From Wyeomyia smithii (Eukaryota > Arthropoda > Insecta > Diptera > Culicidae): a stretch of 64,000 bases of DNA. This document shows positions 1 through 11,285 of this stretch, piece by piece. The notes beneath the pieces are model-generated. The model made no database searches. It was given only the letters and a program-made list of their open reading frames with translations, and was not told the DNA's origin. Each line of letters starts with the position of its first letter. Position 1 is the first letter of the stretch. The stretch covers positions 191,998,498 to 192,062,497 of the forward strand of contig NC_073696.1 in assembly GCF_029784165.1 (NCBI RefSeq), given 5' to 3'. The position numbers were made by a program, and so were the translations under genes.

Positions 1-51
1 ATCGAAATGGTTGTCTGACATCGTTTCAGAATTGAAGATTTCTGTGTCTAT

Positions 52-100
52 TCAGCTTTTTACTTGCCATAATGGTGTATGCTATGTAATTTTTCAACAG
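52..100 (+). repeat. Fragment of the 1,970-2,215 MITE family
   Basis: The sequence around 52-95 (CAGCTTTTTACTTGCCATAA and following) resembles the left arm of the foldback element at 1,970-2,215 (CAGCTTTTTACGCACCATAG). Only one arm is recognisable, so this is a truncated or decayed copy. Confidence 0.3.
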
Positions 101-331
101 TTCCGCTTATGCGTTTTGAAAATACATTCTCTTCTACAATTAACAACGCGATGGAGCGGAGAATAATTTCTTCGTTGCATGTTCGTCGACTTAACGCAAA
201 GCTTATAAAGTCTTTGCGACTACAATTACAACAGAACGTTGAATTTACGGACCGCTTGTTTGCCGGTTTGTTTGCCTAAGACAGAGTACGGCTATCGTTA
301 ACCCGAACAGAGTTATTTGTGATATTACTGC

Positions 332-447
332 TAAAGCAGGTATTAGACGAAGCAAATATTTGCTATTTTTCAATACAGATTTTATTTTGTGCAAATAAAA
401 ATCGTACCAAAAATAGCAAATATTTGCATCGTCTAATACCTGCTTAA
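332..447. mobile_element. Palindromic foldback MITE, 116 bp
   Basis: The two halves are near-perfect reverse complements. Left: TAAAGCAGGTATTAGACG, then GCAAATATTTGCTATTTTT. Right: the same read backwards, ending CGTCTAATACCTGCTTA. The arms are about 38 bp around a roughly 40-bp AT-rich centre. There is no coding capacity. The size and structure fit a miniature inverted-repeat element. No superfamily is assigned because the target duplication is not clear. Confidence 0.7.
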
Positions 448-1969
448 GATTGTCATTGCCAAATTTTATGAAATATTATTTAAAATTGAATATTCGACAA
501 CAAATTAACCTAGATTGCTACGACCCGTCACCAAACCTCATAAATGACTCAGGCCATTTATAGCAAAGTCCTTGGACATTTTTTACACACTGAATAGGGA
601 ATAACTCCTAGGTCGATACATTGAAAAAATGGCATTATAGTTCATTATTCAATGCATGGATCGTATAACAAAGGCTATTTACGCATGCGTGCTTCCATTA
701 CTCATGAATGAACTAAAACACGACAAGTATTTCATTATCAGTTCAACTTTATTACTCACAGGAAATAAAACAATAACTTATCATGTCCCCAAAAACGAAA
801 CTCAAATTTGATCGTATGCCCGGCATAGCAGAAAATTCCCACCCAAAAAATCATTTTCCGTCGCAGCTTGAGATCATCAGTAACTCCCGGTACCCCATGG
901 AAAACTACAAATTATAGAAAAGACAAACCACAGTGCTCCCGTAGACCGTTATAATAAAATAAAATGCACCAAAGGATCTGAAAACACCGTTCGATTCGTT
1001 ATGACGTCCTGAGTCTCTGGTCAAAATTTCAAAATCGTCGTACAACGCATTTTTAAGTGCATTACTTAAGGTTGACGGTCGTAATGCACAAAAAAGTGAT
1101 ATAAAAACAGCAAAATACTCTTTGTAAAGCACTACAACTACCATTTCTTGTCATTTCAACTACCATTTCTTGAAAAACTTTCAAAATATTTTCTACAGAT
1201 TCCAAGTATTATATTTCATGACATTTACAATTGGTGGAAATTTTTTTTTTTGAAAACCTCACAGTGCACAGTGGTCTAAATTCGAAAAACAGTCATCGTT
1301 TTAGAATTGACTGCGAAAAATTAATTCCGTGTACTCAATGTCTCCAGCAAAATCGTTGCATAGAACAAGGCCTTACTTTTGGCGTTTCGGGTTTTCGATC
1401 AATCCACCTAACAGTTACATAAAAAAAATATTTTTTTGGATTTTAAATAAACAGACTTTTCTCCAGAAAAGTTGTGAAAAATTAAAAAAAAAAGTTGCTG
1501 AATACTGCAATGTTCTATCTGTGCATTGGACATGACAAAATAGAGTTTTTTGGAACACCTTTCCCCAAAATCAGTTTTTTGTCTATAATTTTTTCTGTAA
1601 CTATTCCGAAACGAATTAGATCTGTTCTATCCCGAAACGAATGGGATACAATAGACAAAAATGATTAAGCTGGATTCTCTATTGGTAAATAAAATTGGAA
1701 GTTTTCTATTCTAGTCTATCTATTGCCCTCTCCTAGGTTGAGGGGCTTAACGGTTTTGCAATTAGTAATATCTGGTTTAAATTCGCGAACTAACATACTC
1801 TTCTCGTTTATGTATTATACAAGTCTAATAAGGCCAGATGCTAGTTGCAAAACACCTCGAACGTTCTTTGAAAGACTTTGATGGGCTTTTCGGTAGTAAT
1901 CAAAATAAGGAAGCAATAAAACTCAACCTAATGACATACTGCATGACCATAGTGAACTGATTAGAATGA
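448..1969. other. AT-rich non-coding stretch, nothing recognised
   Basis: No coding region, RNA gene or clear repeat boundary was seen. A motif near 1,700-1,745 (TCTATCTATTGCCCTCTC) recurs in similar form near 3,205-3,240, so part of this is probably old interspersed repeat. Confidence 0.4.
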
Positions 1970-2215
1970 ATCCAGCTTTTTACGCACCATAGTGGCGGTC
2001 GCTGTAGTGCGTGTTCGTAATATGCGAATCTCTTTGCCTACGTCAGATTTGCGATTTCTGAAAAATTGGCAACACAAATGTTGCCCGATATATTTTTCTT
2101 TTGATAAATTGTATGAAGAATTCAAACTGACGTAAGCAGAGCTGTCAAAAGGGTGAGTAAATTATTACGAACTTTGCATTGTAGCGTCCGCCATTGTGGC
2201 GCGTAAAAAGCTGGA
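1970..2215. mobile_element. Foldback MITE, about 246 bp
   Basis: The left arm starts ATCCAGCTTTTTACGC and the right arm ends GCGTAAAAAGCTGGAT. The arms are imperfect inverted repeats of about 50 bp (TAGTGGCGG against CCGCCATTG, then TTCGTAATA against TATTACGAA). The interior has no coding capacity. A related fragment lies at the left edge of the window. Confidence 0.65.
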
Positions 2216-4769
2216 TAGACTTTTAACTATGAAGCTCATGAGATTCTTTCATTGCAACGGCCGTAATAAGACGAAGTTGAATGTTAATGACAATGATTGG
2301 GTGGAATGTTTGAGTCATTAAACACTTTGATGAAAGGTCAGATTGATTGATCTCGTCTTTTACGGATCAAGCAGTTTTAATTGACTATTGTGACAACCAA
2401 TACATGCTTTCTACTGAGGTGCCGAGAGGGCTCAGTAAAGGAATTTGGCTAGTAATAGAAAGATTGCGTTACCAACTTTCTCAAAGCCAACGCTCAACCA
2501 GTAGTTAGATGTATGCGAGGTCTGAATTCAGATTTATTTACATCAATTTTCATTGTTCCAATCAAATTATTAATCCAATTTTCTTTCTTTTTTTTTCAAA
2601 TGCGAGAAAAATCAAGAATTAGAACGAACGAAGAATCAAGCAATTACCCTGAGGAATATAATCAAACAGAGGTCAATGAAAAAAATGATTAAAGGTAACA
2701 AACATAAAACAGGGTAAGTAAAAGATTGAAGCACAGCAGGTATGTAAAAAAGCAAATAAGGTTATTATTGTTGTTACTATTTATCAAATGTTACATCTGA
2801 CAAGAGTTTTAATGAATAAAAATATTTAAATATCTGTGCGGTTGGTAGGGGCTACCTTGAGAGACCCTGGACGCAGACCGGCATACGAGACAAATATTAC
2901 ATAGCTAACATATATTACAAATGGATAAAATTTCTTCATCTGTATCTATTTTTTTCTTCTCTTGCACCTTTCTGCAAATACTATCACTGTTCCCTTCGAC
3001 TATCCCCTATATTCAATCTTGTCTTACTATACGGAATTCCAACGCAGAATTTATTTGACCCCTCGGGTTACTATGCTGCGATGCCAAATCTAAATCTCTC
3101 CTCTGGTACAGCGTGGGAAGTGTTTAAACACTGGAGACTTGGCCATGCGGCCCCCTTCTGCACCCAAAAATGAAAAATGAAAATGGAAAAATGAAAGCTT
3201 TCTGTTCCAGTCTATCTATTGTATTCTCTCACGCCAGATGAAATGGGCTCAAAATGTACCTTTTCCGGAAACAATTCGAGAAAAATAATGTCCAGCTGCA
3301 AAGATTTTTACTATTTGTTGTGTAAGTTTACATTAAAAGGTGGTATTAATGTCAGGGTTGCAAGTTTTCACTGTCAGTGACAGATTCTCAGTTGAAACTG
3401 AAAACTACGAATATCAGTATCAATACGAACGAGCTGAAAGGGACACTTGCTTTCAGCTCCAATCAGTTGACAGTTGACTGGCAGCATTACTGTAATTTCG
3501 CACACGCTATGTTGCTCTAGCGATGTTTATGCGGTGAAGGATGGAGATGGTTACCTACTTCATCGACTTCATGCAATGGATTTGAAGAGAGAGAGAGAGA
3601 GTGAAACTGCTGTTGTATCATTTTCATTTTTTTGTGTCGAAATTTCGCAACACTGGTCGCAATAGATGCACCGGAGAACGATTTAAGGTTTATGCAATTC
3701 TTCGAAGCTTTGACGATAAAGAGCTAAGCAAAAACGCGTCCAGGAAGTTCGAGAAGCACCTTTGGTATTTATCAAAGCTCAATGCAAGTCTCTCATTCTT
3801 AAGCGAATGAGTAGATGAGTAAACGATACGGAAGACGGTGGTAACTTTAAGAAGCGGACTAGTGGAAGTTTGCAAAACAATTAATCGAAATAGTCAGTTA
3901 TTGGACGAGTAACTTTGTTGGAGATAAAGATAGCTATTCTCTGTCTTCGGCTAAGTTATTCTCCATGAAATTTCCCATTTGCCGCGATATCGAACCTTAA
4001 TTGGGTCAATGTACGAAACTTACTTTGAAGGATTGAACTCCGAAATGTTGAAAAATTAGCAAAAAAAATATTTATTGTACTTAGATTTTACTCGTGATGT
4101 GTGTGTAAAAATAACCAACAAGATATTTAATTTCATTCAAGAGTTTCACAAATGTGTGTCATTCATTGCGAACTTTTGTTCTAGCTATTGGATAAAAGTT
4201 CACATTTAAACGTAGTTTTTAAATTTTGATTCTCAGATTTCAAATGAAATTCGAAAGATACTAATAATACGTTTTGCCTCGCAATAATCTAGAAGTTTTT
4301 TAAATCGATTAAATCAAGCATATAACCAATTATGATTTAATGAAATCAAATCGAGAAGCAGAAATGGAAAAAACAACACATGGAAGGTTACCGATCTCGT
4401 AATCATTTCATCGCCATTAAATAAGCTACGTATGTAAATATCATTTCCATTTAATATTTTTGCTCATCATCCTTCCGATCGAGGATCACGTTTCACGTGT
4501 GCGGTGTGATACCTGAGTTGTATTTTTTTTACTCCTAGCTGGCCGCCAAGTTCGCTGACTGAGTTTGCTTTGCGCACCCTGTGGTCACCGATTTTGGTGC
4601 CGTTTTACCGACAACAGGCACCGACGGTGATGCTCCGAGTAATTGGAGCAATTATCCAACCCGGTACCCACACCGTAAGCATCGGCATCTCACGTATTCC
4701 ATGCCTGAATCGAGCAGGAGCCGAGATGACTGGACTGGTGGCCTGGAGGGAATCCAAAAGTTGTTTGAA
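2216..4769. other. Non-coding stretch upstream of the cuticle-like gene
   Basis: No gene was recognised. A (GA)n run lies at about 3,585-3,601. Short open frames between 3,470 and 3,875 overlap on both strands, lack recognisable motifs and look like chance. Confidence 0.4.
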
Positions 4770-4808
4770 TATAAATAATGGAAGAATGGTTCTGAGTGGA
4801 GTCACAGT
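4770..4808 (+). promoter_or_regulatory. TATA box and initiator of the cuticle-like gene
   Basis: TATAAATAA lies at 4,770-4,778. An initiator-like TCACAGT lies at 4,802-4,808, about 34 bp downstream, which is normal insect core-promoter spacing. The predicted 5' leader runs about 75 nt to the ATG at 4,881. The placement supports the gene model. The start site itself is inferred. Confidence 0.5.
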
Positions 4809-4880
4809 GCAATCGACAGTTACCAGTTTCGGTCTTGTTCTAGAAGTTTCATCAACCACGACTGCCCCAGATCTATCAAC

Positions 4881-6045
4881 ATGTTCAAACTGGTATGTGA
4901 AATTTTTGTTAATCCAAGAGTGATATAGGTATGCCCTGAGAATGCTACGTATGTACATACATTGTGACCGGTTGTACAATTTTAGTGTGTCTTAAATTGG
5001 TTACTGGAAATGAGCGGTCATGTCGTTAATAACTAGGAGGGCGACAGCTTTTAGGCAATGTACAAGTTTTGTTTCCAATATCCGTAGTAAACTGGTAGAA
5101 CGCGCTATCGGTAAATAGTTTGTCTGGACAGAGTTGTGTTGTAAATTGGATACATTTTTTTCCAATTTAAAGTGTCTCTCAAGTACGAGTGTTGATCTTG
5201 GATTTGTCAATTTATCTTTAATGTGCATCGATATATGCATAAACGTGTTTGCTTCCATATAGTGCCGCAGCAAATGCCGTGACACCGAACTCGTTTGAAG
5301 TGGAGCGGTGTCAAAGTGATGTTTTCGGGGGTTGGAGACAACTTATGACAGGTCACGTGCAAATGTACCTACGGACGGTAGCTAATTCTAAAGCAAGCGG
5401 ACTGATTACGGCCTGGTTGTAGATCTGTGGGGGTCTGATACTGGTTTCTCAATAATATTGTGAAGGACGATGCGGTTCTGATTTTTACTGTGACTCTTAT
5501 TATCAACACAAGTTGATGTACAGTTGAATGGAAATCAGATTTTTATTAAAAATCATTTCATTGCTTTGAAAACTGAAGGTTTCAGAAATTTGCAAGAAAT
5601 TTTTTTAAAGAGTTCGTTTTTTGTTGCGATGAAGAAATATAAATATATGATTCCATTGTTCTTGAAATATTTGTTCAGCATAGTAAAATTTCATAACACA
5701 TCTTTCTCACAGATCATCTTCACCTGCCTCGTAGCCGTTGCTATTTCCGCTCCGGCGCCAGCACCAGGAATTGTAGTTGCACCGGTAGCTGTTAGCCATC
5801 CGTAAGTCATCTCTTTGCTATATTTATCAGTTGATACACGATCCGCAATAGCAAATTACCTCTTCTATTGCAGCCACGTAATACACGCAGCCCCGATCGT
5901 GAAAACCGTCTACACTCCGGTCATCAAGTATAAGACCGTTCCAGTGATCAAGACGGTTCCGGTGATTAAAACCGTTCCGGTGGTCCACTCGGTGCCAATT
6001 TATAAGACCGTAGTAGCTAGTCCTGTTTACCTACATCACCACTAG
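4881..6045 (+). CDS. Small secreted low-complexity cuticular-type protein, three exons, 90 aa
   Basis: Proposed coding exons are 4,881-4,892, 5,713-5,801 and 5,874-6,045, with introns of 820 and 72 bp. Donors are GTATGT and GTAAGT; acceptors are CTCACAG and TATTGCAG. The joined frame gives 90 codons plus TAG. Exon 1 encodes only MFKL and exon 2 continues with IIFTCLVAVAISA, so the first intron splits the signal peptide after four residues, a common arrangement in insect cuticle genes. Cleavage is expected near ISA/PAPAPG. The mature part is rich in Val, Pro and Lys, has a tandem KTVPVIKTVPVIKTVP run at about residues 54-69, and ends in YLHHH. There is no chitin-binding Rebers-Riddiford motif, so it is closest in character to low-complexity CPLC-type cuticle proteins. 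The protein is inferred to be extracellular and structural. A neuropeptide-like precursor is less likely because there are no dibasic processing sites. The splice sites are unconfirmed by transcript. Confidence 0.75.
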
Positions 6046-6158
6046 GCGTCTCGAAATCAATAATATGATCGCCGTAGGTTATAAGGTTTAATTTATTATT
6101 CTTCAAATAAGATACGACTATTCAAAACCAGTAATCAGATCTAAAATTAGATGGAGTC

Positions 6159-6224
6159 AATAAATTATCTCAACGTTCATCTCGAACGGTTTCAAAAAAT
6201 TCTTCATTTTTGTATCACAATAAA
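6159..6224 (+). terminator. Two polyadenylation signals downstream of the cuticle-like gene
   Basis: AATAAA occurs at 6,159-6,164, about 115 nt after the stop, and again at 6,219-6,224. Either would give a short 3' UTR suited to this small gene. Confidence 0.5.
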
Positions 6225-7104
6225 CCTCCAGCTGAAGTCAAGTTTCGAAGGTCAGAGCGCAAGCAACTGTGATTTTTTTTCATGTTCGTAAATAGATACG
6301 CCAATCACTGGTGAGCATCGTCTGTGTGTTTAGAGTTAGGAGTTTATGCTTCCATTTACGAACTGATTATTTTCGACCAGTTTGCCGATTGAGGTGGTCA
6401 TGTTTCCATTTCTGCCTTGTTGTTGTTTCCTTTTCGCTGACAGGTTTTAAACCACCATGTGTAAATTTGAGCATATCTAGCCTTACTACAGCAGCGCGTA
6501 TTCGTGCCAAACAACGATTTGCCAGTCATTGATTTGTCGTGTTTGGAGGTGTGTCGATCCATTATGGTTATATTTCTGTTTTCGCAACACTGGTGATTAA
6601 CCACTTTAAGTAGGCAAGGTTGTTTCCTCATTGTAGATGACTTCGCAGTTGTTATAGAGATAGAAGATGTGAAGTTGAATGATCGTACAATGAGATCCCC
6701 TTAACATTGAAACAAGCTCAAACTGTTTTAGACTCAAAACAAAAGTGAATTAGGAAGAAACCTTTTTTTAGTAATTATGGGTCAAATGCCTGTTTGATTC
6801 TTGATCATACTTAATTTTTTTTAGTAACGGATAACAACAGTGAGGATATAGATTTGGTTAAATGTACTCTTATGAGTTTTCTTTAGCTTAACAGAATATG
6901 GAAAAACATAGCAAAAAATATCTTTGAAATTTTTCACCTTTACTCCGATACCAAGGCTAACTGGCTTACGAGAAAACTTTTGTTTAATGTTATCAGAATC
7001 GTAACTTAAGTTTTTGACTTGAATTGATGTAGGTATTAACTCAAGGGATTGATATTTCGGTTTGCAGTCTAATGAATTGCGTTGATTTCTATCTGCTCAT
7101 CACC
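6225..7104. other. Non-coding stretch, nothing recognised
   Basis: No coding region or RNA gene was recognised. Short open frames at 6,311-6,532 (+) and 6,398-6,631 (-) overlap antisense to each other and carry no motif. Confidence 0.35.
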
Positions 7105-7137
7105 GACGTTTCGGTCTTTCTATGGAACCATCATCAG
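7105..7137 (-). other. Hammerhead-ribozyme-like motif of Penelope type
   Basis: Read on the minus strand, CTGATGA (7,131-7,137) is followed by GGTT and GACC arms that can pair, then GAAACGTCGG. CUGAUGA, a short stem and GAAA form the hammerhead core, and GAAACGTCGG is familiar from Penelope-like retroelement termini. The position next to A9 would be an unpaired U, so activity is uncertain. No Penelope reverse transcriptase was recognised next to it. Confidence 0.35.
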
Positions 7138-7754
7138 GGCCTACAATATATTTAACATTTTACGTACAAATTGACTTACATTTGGAGAAAATGACACTAT
7201 ACGACATTTAAAAGCTACTAACTTGAAACAGTAGTCAACAAGTTACAAAAGTCGTAACTTTTTTTAGTGTAAAAAGGCACAGTTTTTCTATCTTTCATTC
7301 CATCATGTTCAAACAAGCATCAATGTTTAGCTAATATAATGAAGTTTTTGTACAAAAAATCTCATCTTCAAATAGTGAACTTTTTGAGATGTTCAATTTA
7401 TAATTATTCTTAAAATTTTTTTTTTGAAGAATTTTTTCACTTACGGTATATATTTCTTTTTTGGAACGACAAAATTATTGTCTACAACTGTACTGAAGAC
7501 ATTACATAAGTTAAACAAATCATTTTGGCTCAGATAAAATAAATAGCTTATTTTATCAGAAAAATTCATTCTATATTTTATAAAAAAATTTAAGTTTTTT
7601 GTTTCTCATTTTACCAGCACCAAATTTTGATAGGTAGTAGTAAACATTGTTATTTTCAATACGTATTCTTTTGATTGTACTTTTTGAGGTATTTATTATT
7701 TTTTGTGTCAATTTGGAAAGTTTGGACCAGGAAAAAAAATTTACCGTGTATATT

Positions 7755-8010
7755 TATTTTGGCATGTCATTTCCGATTTCGCTGAAACTTTTTACAGTTG
7801 TTCCTTTTTGATAAAGAAGTCATTTTATGATATCAATTCTTCATGTACACTCGCGACTGTTGCTTCAGAAGGGCCTATTCAAAATGGTAACTGATTGATA
7901 AAAATTTCTATATCAGAAAAACGGTTTGTTTGATTGAAACGGTGTCTTCAGCAAAGTTGTAGCTAATAAAATTGCGGTTCTAGAAAAACTATATGCACTG
8001 TGAAGAAAAT
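7755..8010. repeat. Dispersed repeat, inverted partner of 11,045-11,285
   Basis: The reverse complement of 11,045-11,285 aligns along this stretch with shared blocks such as GGCATGTCATTTCCG, TTTTATGATATCA, ATAAAAATTTCTATATCAGA and TCTTCAGCAAAGTTGTAG. The spacer is about 3 kb. The block around CAAAGTTGTAG recurs near 9,590, 28,100 and 42,690, so this is an abundant interspersed family. Confidence 0.6.
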
Positions 8011-8105
8011 TAATTTTCTGTGCCAAATTTTCCAAGTTGACACAAAATATTGAATATCTCAAAAAATACCTTTTTTAAAAATTAATTTTTTTATTGATTA
8101 TTTTT

Positions 8106-9454
8106 GCCTTTCTCCTAGAAAGGTATAGCAATCAATTGCAAAACTGAAAGTATAAAAGTGCTCCAAAGGGCCGAATGGCATATATCACTCGATTATGTAT
8201 GTATGTATGTGCAGATTTTTATTCTCACTCACTTTTCTCAAAGATGGCTGGACCGATTTTCATGAAATAATTGCAAATGAAAGTTCTTGTTCCCTTATAA
8301 GACTCTATTCAATTTTTGTTGCAATCGGATTTTTAGTTTAGAGGTTATCAAAATGTAAGAATCATGAAACATCATTATCTCGAAAACTACACAACCGATT
8401 TGAACAGAATTGGTTTTAAATGAACGGGCTACCTGAAATAGCCTTAACTTTTCAATTTATAAAGATTGAACGTGTGGTGCAAGAGTTATGAAAAGTAACG
8501 TCTTCTGAAGACTGTTTAATCTCACTCATGTTTCTCAAAGATGACTGAACCGATTATCATAAAATCAGTGTCAAATGGAAAGTCTGGCTGCCAAATAAGA
8601 CCCTATTGATTTGTTTTGCAATCGGACATTACTTTGCCTGTTATGTTTAAAAATGTGAAATCCAGCTATGAAAAGGAACATATTCCGAAGACTACTTGGA
8701 CTCACTCACTTTTCTCAGAGATGGCTGACCCGACCTCCACAAAATTAGTGTCAAATGAAAAGTCTAGCTGCCTCATAACACCCTATTGAATTTTACTATA
8801 ATCGAACTGTAACTTCGTCTGTAATGTACCGAAATTTGAAAATCACGAAACTTCATTATCTCAGAAACTACAAAACCGATTTGAACAATATTATTATCAG
8901 ACGAGCGGGCTAGTTAAGGGTTAACTGATGAATTATGACTGAACATGTGGTTTCGAAGTTTGGCTGCCCTATACGTTCCCATTTCATTTGATTATAAACT
9001 TAAGCAACCGTTATGTATTAAATTGTTAATAAAACAACGAAAGTCTATTATCTCAAAAATTACACGACTTATTTGAACATAACTAGTGTCATACGAACGA
9101 ATCATCTCTCAAACTTACAAATAACAAACTTCATAACAATTTGATACGTGGCTCAAAAGTTATGGAAAGAAAAGAAATTCAAAGGCTATTTAAAACTATA
9201 CCTGCTTTGATTGATATATGTGGCCTCAACGTGGTATCGTACTATTTGAACGTTCCCGGTGTCGCTCGTGATTAAATTGTTTGAAATTAAGAGTCATTTC
9301 GCTATTTCCTAATCACTAACATTACGTCAAATTTCATATTTTATATTTCAATTACAACATCAATATTTAGAACCCGGAGAATGAATATACATTTATTGGA
9401 TTGAAGCTTTCATGTAAATCTATTTTCACAAATTAAAGTTTGAACGAGAAAGGC
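8106..9454. mobile_element. 1.35-kb non-coding interspersed repeat with internal repeat units
   Basis: It begins GCCTTTCTCCTAGAAAGGTA, where CCTTTCT/AGAAAGG forms a terminal hairpin, and ends GAGAAAGGC, the complement of its first nine bases. Inside, a unit starting CTCACTCACTTTTCTCAAAG and running through a 'gatggctggaccgatttt'-type phrase occurs three times in diverged form (about 8,224, 8,521 and 8,700). A second phrase, TATCTCGAAAACTACACAAC, also recurs (about 8,375, 8,855 and 9,048). A (TATG)n run lies near 8,195-8,210. I recall this type as abundant in culicine mosquitoes but cannot name the family. No coding capacity was seen. Confidence 0.5.
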
Positions 9455-9479
9455 TGGGTCTAACCGCTAGGTTGATTAA

Positions 9480-9960
9480 TTTAGGTTTTTTACATTTTTT
9501 TAATTTCCAAAAGAGCACTCTATGAAGAATTAAAAATATTTTTACAGTCAAAATGGCTTGTTTGATTAGCATAGTCTCTTTGGCAGAATTGTAGATAATA
9601 ATTTAGTCCTACCATAAAAAAATGTACTCCGTGAAAAAAAATTATTTATTTTCGATGAATCATAACTTTTTTCCCCTGATGATCGGACCGGTTGCATTGT
9701 TCAGGTAATCTTTTGTAGTTTTTATAAAAAATAGATGTTTAAAAAACAAGCTTTTTAGATAATTAATTTTTAATTTTTCTTCTAACTTTTTCTCGAAAAT
9801 TAAATAGTTTTTTTTAAAGTGTACATTTTTTCGGAAAGATAAAATTATTATTTACAACTTTGCCGAAGACGTCACACCGATCAAACAAACTGTTTCGGCC
9901 CTAAAAATATTTGTAATCATTAATACCTTCCCAAAATAACTTTTTTCAATAACTTCTCAA
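9480..9960. repeat. AT-rich dispersed repeat relic
   Basis: Contains phrases shared with other parts of the window, such as AGAATTGTAGATAATAATTT and ACTTTGCCGAAGACGTCAC. They match the family around 7.9 kb, 11.1 kb, 28.1 kb and 42.7 kb. It appears non-coding. Confidence 0.4.
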
Positions 9961-10109
9961 AAATAAGTCGTGTTCCAAAAAATTCAACCAATAGCACAAA
10001 ATGGCATCTTTTGCCTATAGAAACGTCAATGCAAAGTTTAAGCCAAATCAAAAATGACCGGGGCCCCAGTGCTTCACCGCTCATCATAAATTCAAAGTTC
10101 CTGAGAACG

Positions 10110-10570
10110 TTAGAAAGCAGAAGGTGTCAAAGTTTGAAAAAAGTTAAAGGTTTGGCAAACAATTTGCTCGTGTGGGAAGCCATTCATGCCAGGACGGTCA
10201 ATGGGCAGGTATTTTTTCATATATGGACCCCACTACGACAAGTACGTTTCTTGCTGTTCGCACTTTGTGTTTTTTTTTTACTTTTTGCAAGATCGCTTAT
10301 TGAGGAGTTACCTGCTAGTGCTTATGGGCAGGTAAACTATACACAATGGTCCTAAAACTTCCTGGCCGGATTTAGCCTCGTGTTATTACTCAAAAGAAGT
10401 TCTGGAGTGATACGAGACTAAGGAAGTCGATTCCGTACCGAAGCATCTCAATCCCCCGAACGCACCTGGACTGCAGCAATTGCAATTGAGAAGTACTGGG
10501 CCATCATGAAGCAGGTACTTCGGAAACATCCTAAGGAAGTAAAATCGGAGGAGGAGGATTTCATTTTCAA
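10110..10570 (+). pseudogene. Tc1/mariner-superfamily transposase relic
   Basis: Frame-shifting translation gives a recognisable order of transposase blocks: LLVWEAIHA near 10,165, then WPDLASCYYSKEVLE near 10,365, then IEKYWAIMKQVLRKHPKEV near 10,480. The PDLASCYYS block carries the second catalytic Asp, and IEKYW carries the final acidic residue, though in a shifted frame. The spacing and the PNAP sequence before the final block match mosquito IS630-Tc1-mariner (DD37E-like) transposases. The N-terminal DNA-binding half and first Asp are missing or unreadable. Several frameshifts and stops make it inactive. No terminal inverted repeats were located. Confidence 0.65.
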
Positions 10571-10929
10571 TACTCCCCACCCCCACGTATGACGTAACGC
10601 ATGGTGACCTCACACAGTATGACTCTTCGTCCCCTGTCCTGAGCGCGGTGTGTATTATACGAATGTTCCGCGTCAGGCGCAAGTTTTTTAGCGAAACCTA
10701 TCTCTGCTCAATCGCTCAGCTCCCTGTTCTCTAAATCTGAATTTACTGGATAAATCACGTATTGTTTAAATTGGTTACCTTGTGTGTTCGTCTTATTTCT
10801 AAAACCTTCTGATAACAGGGTTCGCCGGTGAGTCGCGCATGTTCAATTTAAACAGGACCGCTATAAAAATGATCGATTATGGTACTAAAATAGCGCGTTG
10901 GATTGGTTTCATGCTCTTGGTGATAAATT

Positions 10930-11285
10930 TTTAACAATAAATAAAAGAGTTAAAAACATTCAAAAAAGCTCAAAGTGAAAATGTCGAAATACTCAAATGT
11001 GTAAAAAATGAAATGTTAAAAAATAGACTTTTTGAGATATTTTTTTATAATGTATATATTTTTCTGGAACCGCAATTTTATTTCCTACAACTTTGCTGAA
11101 GACGCTATTTCGATCAATCTGATATAGAAATTTTTATCCATCAGTCACCATCTTCGATAGGCCCTTTTGAAACAGCAGTCGCGAGTCTACATGAAGGACT
11201 GATATCATAAAATGACCCCATTATCAAATAGGAACAACTGTGAAAAGTTTAGGCAAAAACGGAAATGACATGCCTCAAAAAAATT
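10930..11285. repeat. Dispersed repeat, inverted partner of 7,755-8,010
   Basis: The part from 11,045 to 11,285 is the reverse-complement match to 7,755-8,010. The adjoining 10,930-11,045 has the same AT-rich character and is probably the rest of the family's body. Non-coding. Confidence 0.5.

Noticed and set aside
4570..4979. Overlapping 117- and 124-codon frames upstream of the cuticle-like gene
   Set aside because: They are on opposite strands over the promoter and first exon, with no motif. The spliced gene model explains the locus better.
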